A stretch of DNA of 64,000 nucleotides from an uncultured bacterium (GTDB lineage Bacteria > Cyanobacteriota > Vampirovibrionia > Gastranaerophilales > Gastranaerophilaceae): contig CAREDV010000001.1 in assembly GCA_948964545.1 (NCBI GenBank), positions 434,001-498,000 of the forward strand, given 5' to 3'. The position numbers and the translations under genes are program-made. Below are positions 17,500 through 26,273 of the stretch, piece by piece (position 1 is the stretch's first letter; the number at the start of each line of letters is the position of its first letter). The notes below the pieces were generated by a model. It was not told where the DNA came from and did not search any database. It saw only the letters and a program-made list of their open reading frames with translations.

Positions 17500-18346
17500 C
17501 TCTTAAGTAAGCTGTCCAGAATAATAGTACTACGAAAACCAATGCTCCAACCATATTACCGAGAGTAACAGGGATAAGGTTTCCGAATATGCAGGTTTTT
17601 AAGTTCAATACTGATAACTGGTCAGCAGTCAATCCTGAAGCTGCAACAACTGCAGGTGTGTTTTTTAAGAACAAACCGTTAGTTAAGAAGTACATATTTG
17701 CAATACTGTGTTCATATCCTGAAGCAACGAATGTCATAATCGGGAAAAAGATTGCAAAGATTTTACCGATAACGTGTCTTGATGATGAAGCCATCCATAT
17801 TGCAAGACATACTAACCAGTTACACAAGATACCTCTTGTAAAAGCTTCAACTAATGGCAGAGAAGCTTTTGTATAAGCTGTTGTTAATCCCATAACTCCT
17901 AATGCTTCGTGAGAATTGTGAGAAGCTCCCGAAAAATAAATTAATGTTGCTAAAATTATTGAGCCGATAAGGTTTCCGAAATAAACGATTGACCAGTTTC
18001 TTAATAATTTAGCAAGACTTGTTCTTTTTTCGATAACAGAAAACGTCATCATAACGTTACCTGTGAAAAGTTCTGCACCTGTTAAAACTACCATCATCAA
18101 GCCTGTTGCAAAAGTCATTGCTCCGACGAGTTTTGCAAGTCCCCAGCTGACCTGTTCCGTTCCTGTCATAACAGTCAGCGAAACCTGCGCACCGAAGGCA
18201 ATTAGAGCACCTGCTGCTATTGCAAGTACAAATGTTTTTGATTTTCTAAAATTCGCTTTCGCGGGCATAACCTGTTCGGTTAACTCGTGAGCGACATCAG
18301 TAGGGTTGATACAATCTTTTGTGTCCAAATTTTGAGTAATTGTCAT
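17483..18346 (-). CDS. focA: Formate/nitrite transporter family channel (FocA-like)
   Basis: 287 residues from the ATG at 18346 (MTITQNLDTKD), which has AGGAGA eight bases upstream; an in-frame start 27 codons earlier lacks a ribosome site and is rejected. Six transmembrane helices of the FNT fold. Conserved patches: GALIAFGAQVSL, GAELFTGNVMM (omega-loop region, about residue 92), NWLVCLAIWMA and SGYEHSIANMYF (about residue 210, with the gating His). FocA channels move formate, and related proteins move nitrite or hydrosulfide. It overlaps the downstream porin gene by 17 bases. A promoter with TTGGAC and TATAAC boxes and a small hairpin precede it. Confidence 0.9.
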   Translation of the reverse strand: MTITQNLDTKDCINPTDVAHELTEQVMPAKANFRKSKTFVLAIAAGALIAFGAQVSLTVMTGTEQVSWGLAKLVGAMTFATGLMMVVLTGAELFTGNVMMTFSVIEKRTSLAKLLRNWSIVYFGNLIGSIILATLIYFSGASHNSHEALGVMGLTTAYTKASLPLVEAFTRGILCNWLVCLAIWMASSSRHVIGKIFAIFFPIMTFVASGYEHSIANMYFLTNGLFLKNTPAVVAASGLTADQLSVLNLKTCIFGNLIPVTLGNMVGALVFVVLLFWTAYLRDDHNN

Positions 18347-18377
18347 TTTTTTTTCTCCTATAGTCGTCACCAAATTG

Positions 18378-18427
18378 CCACGAAAAATCGTGGTGGGGTT
18401 ATATTCCAAAATTCTTAAATTGTCCAA
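18378..18427 (-). promoter_or_regulatory. Promoter and leader hairpin of focA
   Basis: On the minus strand TTGGAC (18422-18427) and TATAAC (18398-18403) are 18 bases apart. Between the -10 box and the ribosome site lies CCACGA-TTTT-TCGTGG (18378-18393), a hairpin in the 5' leader. Confidence 0.55.
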
Positions 18428-18509
18428 GTTCGATTACATTTTATATCGTGAAATTTAAAATGCAAGAGGGAAATTTTTAAGGGAGTTATGCACCCCCTTA
18501 CACCCCGCA

Positions 18510-18554
18510 CCAGAGTTCTTTCTCTTTGAGCGATGCAAAGACAAAGAACTCTGG
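18510..18554. repeat. Long inverted repeat (12-bp perfect outer stem)
   Basis: CCAGAGTTCTTT at 18510-18521 and its exact complement AAAGAACTCTGG at 18543-18554, with a further CTTTG/CAAAG pair inside. No T-run on either side. Lies in a 321-base stretch without a gene (18347-18667). Confidence 0.75.
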
Positions 18555-18582
18555 ACAAGAAAGAGAAACACGCTAACCGTTT

Positions 18583-18668
18583 AATCACTACTAAACTCAA
18601 CCTGATGTGAATGAACTCGCTTCGCTCAAACAGCATTCACTCTGTTGATGTTTCGTTAAGTAGTGATT
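18583..18668. repeat. Nested inverted repeats upstream of focA
   Basis: AATCACTACT at 18583-18592 pairs with AGTAGTGATT at 18659-18668. Inside, GTGAATG (18607-18613) pairs with CATTCAC (18634-18640). The segment is more GC-rich than its neighbours and looks like a folded non-coding element or mobile-element remnant. The rest of 18347-18667 holds only the focA leader and promoter. Confidence 0.5.
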
Positions 18669-18901
18669 TATTTGAAAACATTCAATTCTATTTCAATATC
18701 ATGATATAGTGTTTTTGTTTTAGCTACATATTCATTTAATATAGTACCCACATAATACAGTTCTGCAGGACTGTTAAAATAAATTTCACTTTCAATGCAG
18801 TATAATAAAAATTCTAATGCAGATTTTAATGTTGCTATTCTTAATCCGATTAAGTTTAATTTTTCTGCAGTTTTGTTGTCAATTTGGTTTTGCTGTGTCA
18901 T
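18668..18901 (-). CDS. Small helical protein of unknown function (77 aa)
   Basis: MTQQNQIDNKTAEKLN followed by amphipathic helical sequence with one somewhat hydrophobic patch (ALEFLLYCIESEIYF). No signal peptide and no family I recognise. A clear AAGGAG ribosome site lies seven bases before the ATG, so translation is likely. It is divergent from the hydrogenase-like operon starting at 19087; no functional link is shown. Single gene. Confidence 0.65.
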   Translation of the reverse strand: MTQQNQIDNKTAEKLNLIGLRIATLKSALEFLLYCIESEIYFNSPAELYYVGTILNEYVAKTKTLYHDIEIELNVFK

Positions 18902-18962
18902 AGTTTTCTCCTTTGTGAAAATATCTTATCCGAATATTTATTTATCGTCGACCGCCGATTGG

Positions 18963-19056
18963 CACAGGTTTAAAACTTTTGGTGCACCTGTGTTACTGTC
19001 TATTTTTATTAATTGTAAAATTTACACTTGACAATCCTGTTTGTTAGATTTAAAAC
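18963..19056 (+). promoter_or_regulatory. Promoter region of the hydrogenase-like operon
   Basis: TTGACA at 19028-19033, a 17-base spacer and TAAAAC at 19051-19056; the ribosome site GAGGGAAGAG follows before the ATG at 19087. Upstream is an inverted repeat CACAGGT (18963-18969) / ACCTGTG (18986-18992) that could bind a regulator. Confidence 0.5.
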
Positions 19057-19086
19057 AGAATTGTTATTTACACGAGGGAAGAGATT

Positions 19087-21063
19087 ATGAATAGCTTTTT
19101 CACTAGTTTGATTATTTTATTAATGTGCGGATTTGCAGCAGGCAGATTTTCTGATAAGTTTAAAATTATTGCACTATCTATATTTACAGCAATTGCATCT
19201 GTTTGCAGTTTTTTGCCTGCCGTAAATGTTTTGCTCGGCGGTGAAACGTTAGTTAAAACCTTTAATTTTAATCCGTTGTTCGGAGACGTAAACTTTGTTA
19301 TTGACCCGCTTTCAGCTTTTTTTGTAATTATTATTTCAGTTATGAGTTTGGTAACTGTTATTTATGCAAACGGGTATTTAAGACCTTATGTTGAAAAAGG
19401 TAAAAATATTAATGCGCATCTGGTATTCTTACCGATGCTTTTTGCTTCAATGCAGGCAGTTGTTACTTGTCAGAATGCGTTTATGTTTCTAATCTGCTGG
19501 GAAATAATGTCGTTAAGTTCATTTTTCCTTGTGATTTTTGAAAACGAAAAAAAAGATGTTTTAAGAGCTGGAATAAAATACTTAGTATTTATGCATATTT
19601 CAGTTCTTTTTATAATGATTGCATTTGCGTTTTTATCTATTAAGGCAGGAAGCTTTGACTTTAATGCTTTTAAAGCTGTTTTAAGTAAAAATATTCATTT
19701 TGCAAATTTGGTATTTGCATTATTATTTATAGGTTTTGGTACAAAAGCAGGTTTTGTTCCGTTCCACAACTGGCTGCCTGATGGACACCCCGCTGCACCT
19801 TCTCATGTAAGTGCTGTTATGTCAGGTGTTATGATTAAGACAGGTATTTACGGAATTTTAAGAGTGTTATCGCTTATGGGAACTCCTGCAAAAGGGGTTG
19901 CGTTTGCCGTATTGGTAATCTCTTTGATTACTGCATTGTACGGCGTTTTATATGCAATTACTCAAAATGATATTAAAAGACTTCTTGCATACAGCAGTAT
20001 TGAAAATATTGGTATAATCGGTATGGGTATCAGTGTTGGAATGCTCGGACTGGCATACGGTCAGCCTGTTGTAGCAATGCTTGGATTTTCAGGCGGTATG
20101 CTTCATATATTAAACCACTCTGTGTTTAAAGAGTTGATGTTTATGGCTGCAGGAAGCGTTTATACAAAAACTCATACAAGAAATATTGAAATCCTTGGCG
20201 GTTTGGTAAAATCAATGCCAAAAACTGCAATTTTATTCCTTATCGGTTCCGTTGCGATTTGCGGGTTACCTCCGTTTAACGGATTTATCAGTGAATTTTT
20301 GGTATATCTTGGAATGTTCAAAGGGCTTTCAATTCATAATTTCTTCTCTGTAATTATGATTTTGTTTGCTATTGCAGGTTTGGCTTTGGTAGGTACTATG
20401 GCTTTGTTATGTTTTACTAAAGCGTTCAGCATAATTTTCTTGGGTATGCCGAGAAGTTCTTCAGCACAAAAAGTTACCAGAGATAATGAACTTTCTATGA
20501 TAATACCGATGGGATTTCTTGCAGTTATGGCACTTGTAATCGGAGTTTTGCCGATATTTGCATTTGCTTTAATCTTAAGTCCCGTAAGTGTTTTGATGCC
20601 TGTTGTACAATATAATATATTACCGACACTTTCTGTTGTTGGTGTAATTACATTGTATGCGCTTGCATTTTTGGTATTCCTTGCTGTTTTGATTTTGGTT
20701 AAACTTAAGCTTACAAACGGCAAAATTGATATGCACGAAACTTGGGGCTGTGGTTATAATAGACCAAACAACCATATGCAATATACTGCATCATCTTATG
20801 CAAGTCCGTTTTTATCAATGTTAAATCCATTGATTAAGAAAGTATTTGATGTTGAAAAACCGAGAAAATTATTCCCGCACAGTGCTCACTTCAATTTCCA
20901 TGTTGAGGATATAGAAGAAGCTTATATAATAGAACCTGTTTTAAAAACAGATGAGTGGTTTTTGTCTAAGTTTGAGGGACTTCAAAGCGGTAATATTCAG
21001 TCATATATCAAATATGGTTTGATATTTCTTGTAATTGTAATAATCGGGAGCTTGTTAGTATGA
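19087..21063 (+). CDS. hyfB: HyfB-like proton-translocating membrane subunit (NuoL/M/N family)
   Basis: 658 residues, about 16 transmembrane helices. It belongs to the antiporter-like subunits of complex I and group 4 hydrogenases and is closest in layout to HyfB/HycC. Key charged residues in helices are present: Glu in CWEIMSLSSFF (about residue 138), Lys/His in GTKAGFVPFHNWLPDGHPAA (about 218-238), and the channel lysine region in NDIKRLLAYSS (about 298). A C-terminal extension ends in a single helix. First gene of six; it overlaps the next by 4 bases. Predicted to pump H+ or Na+ when the peripheral arm transfers electrons. Confidence 0.88.
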   Translation: MNSFFTSLIILLMCGFAAGRFSDKFKIIALSIFTAIASVCSFLPAVNVLLGGETLVKTFNFNPLFGDVNFVIDPLSAFFVIIISVMSLVTVIYANGYLRPYVEKGKNINAHLVFLPMLFASMQAVVTCQNAFMFLICWEIMSLSSFFLVIFENEKKDVLRAGIKYLVFMHISVLFIMIAFAFLSIKAGSFDFNAFKAVLSKNIHFANLVFALLFIGFGTKAGFVPFHNWLPDGHPAAPSHVSAVMSGVMIKTGIYGILRVLSLMGTPAKGVAFAVLVISLITALYGVLYAITQNDIKRLLAYSSIENIGIIGMGISVGMLGLAYGQPVVAMLGFSGGMLHILNHSVFKELMFMAAGSVYTKTHTRNIEILGGLVKSMPKTAILFLIGSVAICGLPPFNGFISEFLVYLGMFKGLSIHNFFSVIMILFAIAGLALVGTMALLCFTKAFSIIFLGMPRSSSAQKVTRDNELSMIIPMGFLAVMALVIGVLPIFAFALILSPVSVLMPVVQYNILPTLSVVGVITLYALAFLVFLAVLILVKLKLTNGKIDMHETWGCGYNRPNNHMQYTASSYASPFLSMLNPLIKKVFDVEKPRKLFPHSAHFNFHVEDIEEAYIIEPVLKTDEWFLSKFEGLQSGNIQSYIKYGLIFLVIVIIGSLLV

Positions 21064-21971
21064 TTATATTAAATTTGATAATACTTTTAATTGTACCGTT
21101 TTTGATGGCGGGTGTAATAAAGAAAACAAAAGCTTTCTGGGGCGGCAGAAAAGGTGCTTCGATATTTCAGCCTTTGTATGATTTTATCAAACTGATGAAA
21201 AAAGATTTTGTAATAAGCAAAACAACATCAACGGTATTCAAAATAGCGCCTATTGTGCAGATTGCATCAGTATTATTTGCGTCAATGTTTGTGCCTTTGG
21301 CTTGTGGAAATGCGTTGATTAATGTAACTGCTGGAATTGTAATCTTTGCTTATACATTGAGTTTAGGCAAATTTGTTTCATTGGTTTCCGCAATGGATAC
21401 GGGAAGTTCGTTTGAGGGAATGGGCGCATCCCGTGAAGCTTGTTTTACAACTATAGTTGAACCAGCATTTTTTATGCTGATTACTTCAATTATGGCATTG
21501 AGCGGAAACTTTACTTTTGACAGTTTGCAGAATATTTTGGCAAGTGCGGGAAATTACGGTGTATTAATTCAAATTTTTGCAGTTGTTGTATTGTTTATTA
21601 TGATATTAATTGAAGGGTCGAGAGTTCCTGTTGATGACCCTGCAACTCACCTTGAGCTGACTATGATACATGAGGTTATGATTTTGGACAATTCGGGAAG
21701 TGATTTGGCTTTCTTTACGTGGGCTAATAGCATTAAGATGCTTTTGTTGTCATCTTTAATCGCTTATATTATTATTCCGCAAGGGTTAAGTGATTTGGCA
21801 TCAATTGGTGCTTATCTGCTGTTGATGTTTATAATCTCTATCGTTATCGGAACTGTTGAATCTGCAATGGCAAGATTTAGAATGTCACACGTATTTGAAT
21901 TCGTATTTTTGATGAGTTCATTTGCGTTAGTTGTTCTTGCGCTTGTTGTGGCAAGGATGTTTGGAGGCTAG
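21060..21971 (+). CDS. hyfC: HyfC-like membrane subunit (NuoH/EchB family)
   Basis: 303 residues with about eight helices. It is the NuoH-like subunit that links the peripheral arm to the membrane arm. Family markers: WGGRKGASIFQPLYDFIKLMKKD (about 24-46), FEGMGASREACFTTIVEPAFF (about 119-139), and the conserved acidic loop EGSRVPVDDPATHLELTMIHE (about 181-201), the quinone/energy-coupling loop in NuoH. The start overlaps the hyfB-like stop (ATGA). The acidic loop is intact, suggesting the coupling machinery is functional. Confidence 0.9.
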   Translation: MIILNLIILLIVPFLMAGVIKKTKAFWGGRKGASIFQPLYDFIKLMKKDFVISKTTSTVFKIAPIVQIASVLFASMFVPLACGNALINVTAGIVIFAYTLSLGKFVSLVSAMDTGSSFEGMGASREACFTTIVEPAFFMLITSIMALSGNFTFDSLQNILASAGNYGVLIQIFAVVVLFIMILIEGSRVPVDDPATHLELTMIHEVMILDNSGSDLAFFTWANSIKMLLLSSLIAYIIIPQGLSDLASIGAYLLLMFIISIVIGTVESAMARFRMSHVFEFVFLMSSFALVVLALVVARMFGG

Positions 21972-21974
21972 AGA

Positions 21975-22625
21975 ATGGTAAACGGATTTATAATACTTTT
22001 CGGACTTACAATGTTATATTTATCCGCAACCAGCAGAATTGTTGCGCATATCAGATTATTGATTGCACAGGGAATTTTATTGTTCCTTATTTGTTGCTGC
22101 GGGTATCATCATATGGATTTATTAAACTTTGGGTTTCTTGCTATAGAAACACTGGTGTTTAAAGGTATTGTTATACCCTGGTTTTTGTACAGAGTTTTGA
22201 GAAAAACTCATTCAAACCGTGATGTTGCGGCAAATATCCCTCACTTTTACTGCTTGGTAATTTCAAGTGTAATTTTGTTGGCTGGATTTTTGGTATCAGA
22301 ATATTTTGTTTCGTCTATGAAACTTATTTCTCCAATGTTCTTTGGAGTTTCTGTTGCAACAATTATTATAAGTTTGTGGTTGATTACAATTAAACACAAA
22401 ATTATTTCTAACGTAATCGAATTTATTACAATGGAAAACGGTATATTCTTGTTATCGCTTTCCGTTGCAAAAGAAATGCCTATATTGGTTAATATGGGTG
22501 TTTTGCTTGACGTATTCATTGCCGTTTATATTTTGGGCTTGTTCGTCAATGTTATTAACAAGGAATTTAATGACCTTGAAGTTTCTAATTTATCAGATTT
22601 AAAGGATTATGAAAACAATGATTAG
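21975..22625 (+). CDS. hyfE: HyfE-like membrane subunit
   Basis: 216 residues with six to seven helices. It resembles HyfE, which combines a NuoK-like part with extra helices, including the pattern ITMENGIFLLSLSVAKEMPILVNMGVLLDVF near residue 152, where the ENG and conserved Asp are typical. It starts 3 bases after the previous stop with GAGG nearby, and overlaps the next gene by 17 bases. Part of the membrane ion-translocating arm. Confidence 0.85.
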   Translation: MVNGFIILFGLTMLYLSATSRIVAHIRLLIAQGILLFLICCCGYHHMDLLNFGFLAIETLVFKGIVIPWFLYRVLRKTHSNRDVAANIPHFYCLVISSVILLAGFLVSEYFVSSMKLISPMFFGVSVATIIISLWLITIKHKIISNVIEFITMENGIFLLSLSVAKEMPILVNMGVLLDVFIAVYILGLFVNVINKEFNDLEVSNLSDLKDYENND

Positions 22626-24045
22626 TACACTTTTAATATTTCCGATAATTGCATGTATATTGACACTTTTAATCAAAAACAGAAAATTTAATACGTTTTT
22701 GGTAAGTTTATACGCAGTTGTACATTTTGTAATTACAGTATTATTAACATTAGGATACGGCGAAAAATCCGTCCCATACTTTGCGGTTGATAATACAAAT
22801 TTAATCTTTTTGATTATATTGTCATTAGTATTTTTAATGGTGGCTGTTTATAATGCAGGTTATGTCAAAAACTTTGAATTTCCTGACAAAAAAATCAGTC
22901 ATTATTCATTTATGATTTTGATTTTTGTGCTTTCTATGACAGGAACTTTGTTGAGTACTGATTTGGGCTTGGCCTGGGTTCTGGTTGAAGCTACAACTTT
23001 ATCAAGCGCTTATTTGATTTATTTCAACAAAACAAAGCATTCAATTGAAGCTGCATGGAAATATGTGTTTATTTGTTCAATCGGTATTGCGCTTGCGTTT
23101 GTCGGAATTATTTTGTTAAATATTTCAACAGGTGCTGTCAACTCATTAAGTTTTGCAGAACTTTACAGCCACGCTTCACACTTTGATTTGAACTGGTTGA
23201 AAATTGCATTTGTATTTATGTTGTTCGGCTTTGGTGCAAAAATGGGGTTAGCTCCAATTCATTTTTGGCTTCCTGATGCTCACTCAGAAGCTCCGTCGCC
23301 GATTTCGGCATTGCTTTCAGCTTGTCTTTTGAATTCTGCTTTTCTTGTAATTGTCAGAGTATTTAAAATTTTAGACATTGCAGGTTGCGCGGATTATGCA
23401 AGATTAATGCTTTTTGTAATGGGATTTTTGTCATTGTTTGTGACTGCGGTATTTGTTTACCATATCAAAAATTACAAAAGAATGCTTGCTTATTCATCAA
23501 TTGAAAATATGGGTATTTTAGCAATCGGAACAGCGTTGGGCGGTGCGGCATTTTATGCGGTAATCTTACACTTAATTGGTCATTCGCTTGCTAAAGCATC
23601 GTTTTTCCTTACATCAGGAAATGTCTTAGAGCTTTACGGAACAAAAAGAATTAAGTCTGTAAACGGACTTATAAAAGCTGACGGCAAGACTGGCTGGTTA
23701 TGGGTCTGCTCGTTCCTTGCAATTTGTGCGTTCCCGACATCAGTGTTGTTTATCAGTGAATTTTTAATGATAAAACAAATGATTATTGAACATAAGTTTG
23801 TACTTTGTGCTTTATTTGTAATTCTTTTGACGATAATTCTTTACGGTCTGGGCAGAGTTGTTGTGAAAACGGCATTCGGCAATGTGAGTGATGATAAGGC
23901 AAAAGTTATTGAAGAAAACAGACACAAGGTAAGTGTTTGTATGTATATTCCTCAATTTGTAATGCTTTTAATAGTATTTGTATTGGGTGTGTACATTCCG
24001 CCGTTTTTAAATAACATTATAAAACTGGCAGTTGGAGGATTTTAA
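22609..24045 (+). CDS. hyfF: HyfF-like antiporter-type membrane subunit (NuoN/L family)
   Basis: 478 residues with about 14 helices. Conserved motifs: VEATTLSSAYLIYF (about 126-139, conserved Glu), GFGAKMGLAPIHFWLPDAHSEAPS (about 205-228), and NYKRMLAYSSIENMG (about 288-302). This is the second antiporter-type subunit of the complex, so two ion channels are predicted. It starts inside the end of hyfE, 17-base overlap, and is followed directly by the large-subunit gene (adjacent stop and start). Confidence 0.88.
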   Translation: MKTMISTLLIFPIIACILTLLIKNRKFNTFLVSLYAVVHFVITVLLTLGYGEKSVPYFAVDNTNLIFLIILSLVFLMVAVYNAGYVKNFEFPDKKISHYSFMILIFVLSMTGTLLSTDLGLAWVLVEATTLSSAYLIYFNKTKHSIEAAWKYVFICSIGIALAFVGIILLNISTGAVNSLSFAELYSHASHFDLNWLKIAFVFMLFGFGAKMGLAPIHFWLPDAHSEAPSPISALLSACLLNSAFLVIVRVFKILDIAGCADYARLMLFVMGFLSLFVTAVFVYHIKNYKRMLAYSSIENMGILAIGTALGGAAFYAVILHLIGHSLAKASFFLTSGNVLELYGTKRIKSVNGLIKADGKTGWLWVCSFLAICAFPTSVLFISEFLMIKQMIIEHKFVLCALFVILLTIILYGLGRVVVKTAFGNVSDDKAKVIEENRHKVSVCMYIPQFVMLLIVFVLGVYIPPFLNNIIKLAVGGF

Positions 24046-25494
24046 ATGTTAGTATTAAAAAATAACTCAAAAGTAAATCTATCTGATATTCCTGCTTTGA
24101 AAATCGGTGAATTGAGGGAAGAAATTATAAAAGAAAACAAACGACCTGTTGCCTTTTTCGGTAAAGACTGGGGCGAAGGCAGAGTAAGATTGTTTGTTGT
24201 ATTGGAAAACGCTCCCGAACTTCTTGTTTCATCTGCGATATTTGAGGCGGATGAAAAATCTTACGAATGTATTACAAATGTAATTCCTGCATTTCATATT
24301 TATGAAAGAGAATTTTTCGAACAGTTCGGAATTAAACCGCTAAATCACCCGTGGCTAAAACCTGTCAGAAAAAATCAGGACGATTATGAATTTTTTGAAA
24401 TGACAGGGGATGAAGTTCATCAGGTTGCTGTAGGGCCAATCCATGCAGGCGTAATTGAACCTGGACATTTTAGATTTATGTGTAACGGTGAAACTGTTTA
24501 TCATTTAGAAATTATGCTTGGCTATCAGCACAGAGGGGTTGAAGATATGATGGTTAAATCTCCTTCAAACCAACTCGCAGAATCAATTTGCGGAGACAGC
24601 GTAATCGCTTATAATACAGCTTATTCTCAAATTATGGAAACATTGAAAGGTATTCAAATTTCAGATAAAGCTCAATTAATTAGAAAAGCTTGTTTAGAAA
24701 TGGAAAGAGCTGCAATTCATATCGGTGATTTGGGTGCAATTGCAGGCGATATTGCATATCTTATGGGCGCATCGGTATTTGGCGCAACAAGAACGCTTGT
24801 AATCAATACTATGCTTGAATTCTGCGGAAGCCGTTTTGGTCGCGGAATGATTACTGTTGGCGGTGTGAATTACGACATAAGTTCCGACAAAATCGAAAGA
24901 GCTTTGAAAACTTTTGATAAGGTTGAAAAAGATGTTGAACGTATGACAAATACAATGCTTAAAAATTCAACCGTTATGTCAAGATTGGAAAAAACAGGTA
25001 CGGTAAGTACAGAACGCGCTCTTGAAGCAGGTTTAATCGGTATGGCAGGACGTGCTTGCGGTGTAGATATTGATTCCCGCTTTGATTTCCCTGACAAGTG
25101 GAATGAAGAATTAGATATCCGCAAAAAAGCATTCAAAGCAACATGCGATGTTAATTCCCGCTTTAAATTGAGATACAAAGAGATTTTGCAGTCATTCTCA
25201 ATTATCAAAAAATGTTTTGCAAAATTGGCTGAATATAAAGACGAGCCGATTATTGTACAAGGCGGTGAAATGGCAAAAGATGCTTTTGCAATCTCAATTG
25301 TTGAAGGCTGGAGAGGTGAAATTGTCCACGTAGCAATGACTGATAACAATGGAAATCTTAGCAGATACAAAATTAAAGACCCTTCATTCAATAACTGGTA
25401 CGGTTTAGCGCTGGCTGTTAGAAATAACGGGGTTTCAGACTTCCCGCTTTGTAACAAAAGCCACAACTTGTCATATTGCGGAAATGATTTATAA
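24046..25494 (+). CDS. Large subunit of hydrogenase-like complex, [NiFe] ligands missing (NuoC-NuoD/HyfG family)
   Basis: 482 residues with an N-terminal NuoC-like part (residues 1-110, with IYEREFFEQFGI) fused to the 49-kDa/hydrogenase large-subunit fold (GPIHAGVIEPGHFRF, LGYQHRGVEDMM, EMERAAIHIGDLGAIAGDIAY, RFGRGMITVGG). In real group 4 hydrogenases the active site is held by two CxxC motifs. Here the first reads ICGDS (C182, second Cys replaced by Ser185). The last residues read NLSYCGNDL (only C478, out of register). A working Ni-Fe site is therefore not expected. It resembles energy-converting hydrogenase-related (Ehr) subunits. HyfG-like context is clear; the reaction catalysed is unknown. 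Confidence 0.88.
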   Translation: MLVLKNNSKVNLSDIPALKIGELREEIIKENKRPVAFFGKDWGEGRVRLFVVLENAPELLVSSAIFEADEKSYECITNVIPAFHIYEREFFEQFGIKPLNHPWLKPVRKNQDDYEFFEMTGDEVHQVAVGPIHAGVIEPGHFRFMCNGETVYHLEIMLGYQHRGVEDMMVKSPSNQLAESICGDSVIAYNTAYSQIMETLKGIQISDKAQLIRKACLEMERAAIHIGDLGAIAGDIAYLMGASVFGATRTLVINTMLEFCGSRFGRGMITVGGVNYDISSDKIERALKTFDKVEKDVERMTNTMLKNSTVMSRLEKTGTVSTERALEAGLIGMAGRACGVDIDSRFDFPDKWNEELDIRKKAFKATCDVNSRFKLRYKEILQSFSIIKKCFAKLAEYKDEPIIVQGGEMAKDAFAISIVEGWRGEIVHVAMTDNNGNLSRYKIKDPSFNNWYGLALAVRNNGVSDFPLCNKSHNLSYCGNDL

Positions 25495-25506
25495 GGAATA
25501 AAAACT

Positions 25507-26235
25507 ATGTTTGATACATTAAAATCAAGAATTTTTCAAGGAAATCAATTTATAAAAGATATTAAAAACGCTCCTATGAGAGAGCAGTTCAGAGGCTTTC
25601 CGATATTGAAAGAAGGATTGCAATGCGACGAAAGTGTTTGCCCTACAGGCGCATTAAAGTCTAATTGTATAGATATGGGAAAATGTACATTTTGTGGCGC
25701 TTGCCAATCTCAAGGTGTTGAGTTTACAAACGGTTATAAATTAACTTCTACAAATAGAGAAAAGTTAATTGTGACTCCTCAATCAACCTATGAAGATTAT
25801 GAAAAAACAGCAGTTGAAGTTAAAAAAGAAATTGTTAAAATGTTTGGACATTCTTTAAAGCTTCGCCAGGTTTCAGCAGGCGGATGCAACGGATGTGAAA
25901 TGGAATTGAATGCCTGCTCAAACGTTAACTTTGATATGGGCAGATTTGGTATAGATTTTGTTGCTTCTCCAAGACACGCTGACGGTATCGTAATCACAGG
26001 GCCTATTACAAAAAATATGGCTTATGCATTGGAAGACTGCTATAAAGCAGTTCCGAATCCGAAACTTGTAATCCTTTGCGGAGCTTGTGCTATTTCAGGC
26101 GGAGTATTTCAAAACAGTACGGAATTAAATAGAGAATTTCTTGATAAATATCCGATTGATTTATATATTCCAGGATGTCCTGTTCACCCTCTGACATTTA
26201 TTAATGGTGTTTTGAGCTATATTTCGCAGAAATAA
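25507..26235 (+). CDS. Ferredoxin-NuoB fusion subunit (HyfH-HyfI-like)
   Basis: 242 residues. Residues 35-70 form a degenerate ferredoxin domain: C45-Pro with C60-x2-C63-x2-C66 can ligate one [4Fe-4S] cluster. The usual second cluster is not recognisable, though C40 and C54 remain. Residues 115-242 are the NuoB/HycG small subunit with all four ligands of the proximal cluster: C127 and C130 (GGCNGCEME), C194 (GAC) and C224 (PGCPVHP). Last gene of the operon, 12 bases after the large subunit. It should carry electrons towards the large-subunit cavity. Separate HyfH and HyfI genes are the rule in Hyf, so the fusion is notable. Confidence 0.88.
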   Translation: MFDTLKSRIFQGNQFIKDIKNAPMREQFRGFPILKEGLQCDESVCPTGALKSNCIDMGKCTFCGACQSQGVEFTNGYKLTSTNREKLIVTPQSTYEDYEKTAVEVKKEIVKMFGHSLKLRQVSAGGCNGCEMELNACSNVNFDMGRFGIDFVASPRHADGIVITGPITKNMAYALEDCYKAVPNPKLVILCGACAISGGVFQNSTELNREFLDKYPIDLYIPGCPVHPLTFINGVLSYISQK

Positions 26236-26273
26236 CTATTTTATGGTAAAATTTTTGCATAGGAGAGTGTGAC

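Noticed and set aside
18415..18636. Minus-strand ORF in the focA upstream region
   Set aside because: It runs across the inverted repeats and the focA promoter, has odd composition and no ribosome site.
24046..25494. Annotating the large subunit as an active [NiFe] hydrogenase
   Set aside because: Both CxxC metal-binding pairs are incomplete (ICGDS and SYCGND), so hydrogenase activity is not supported.
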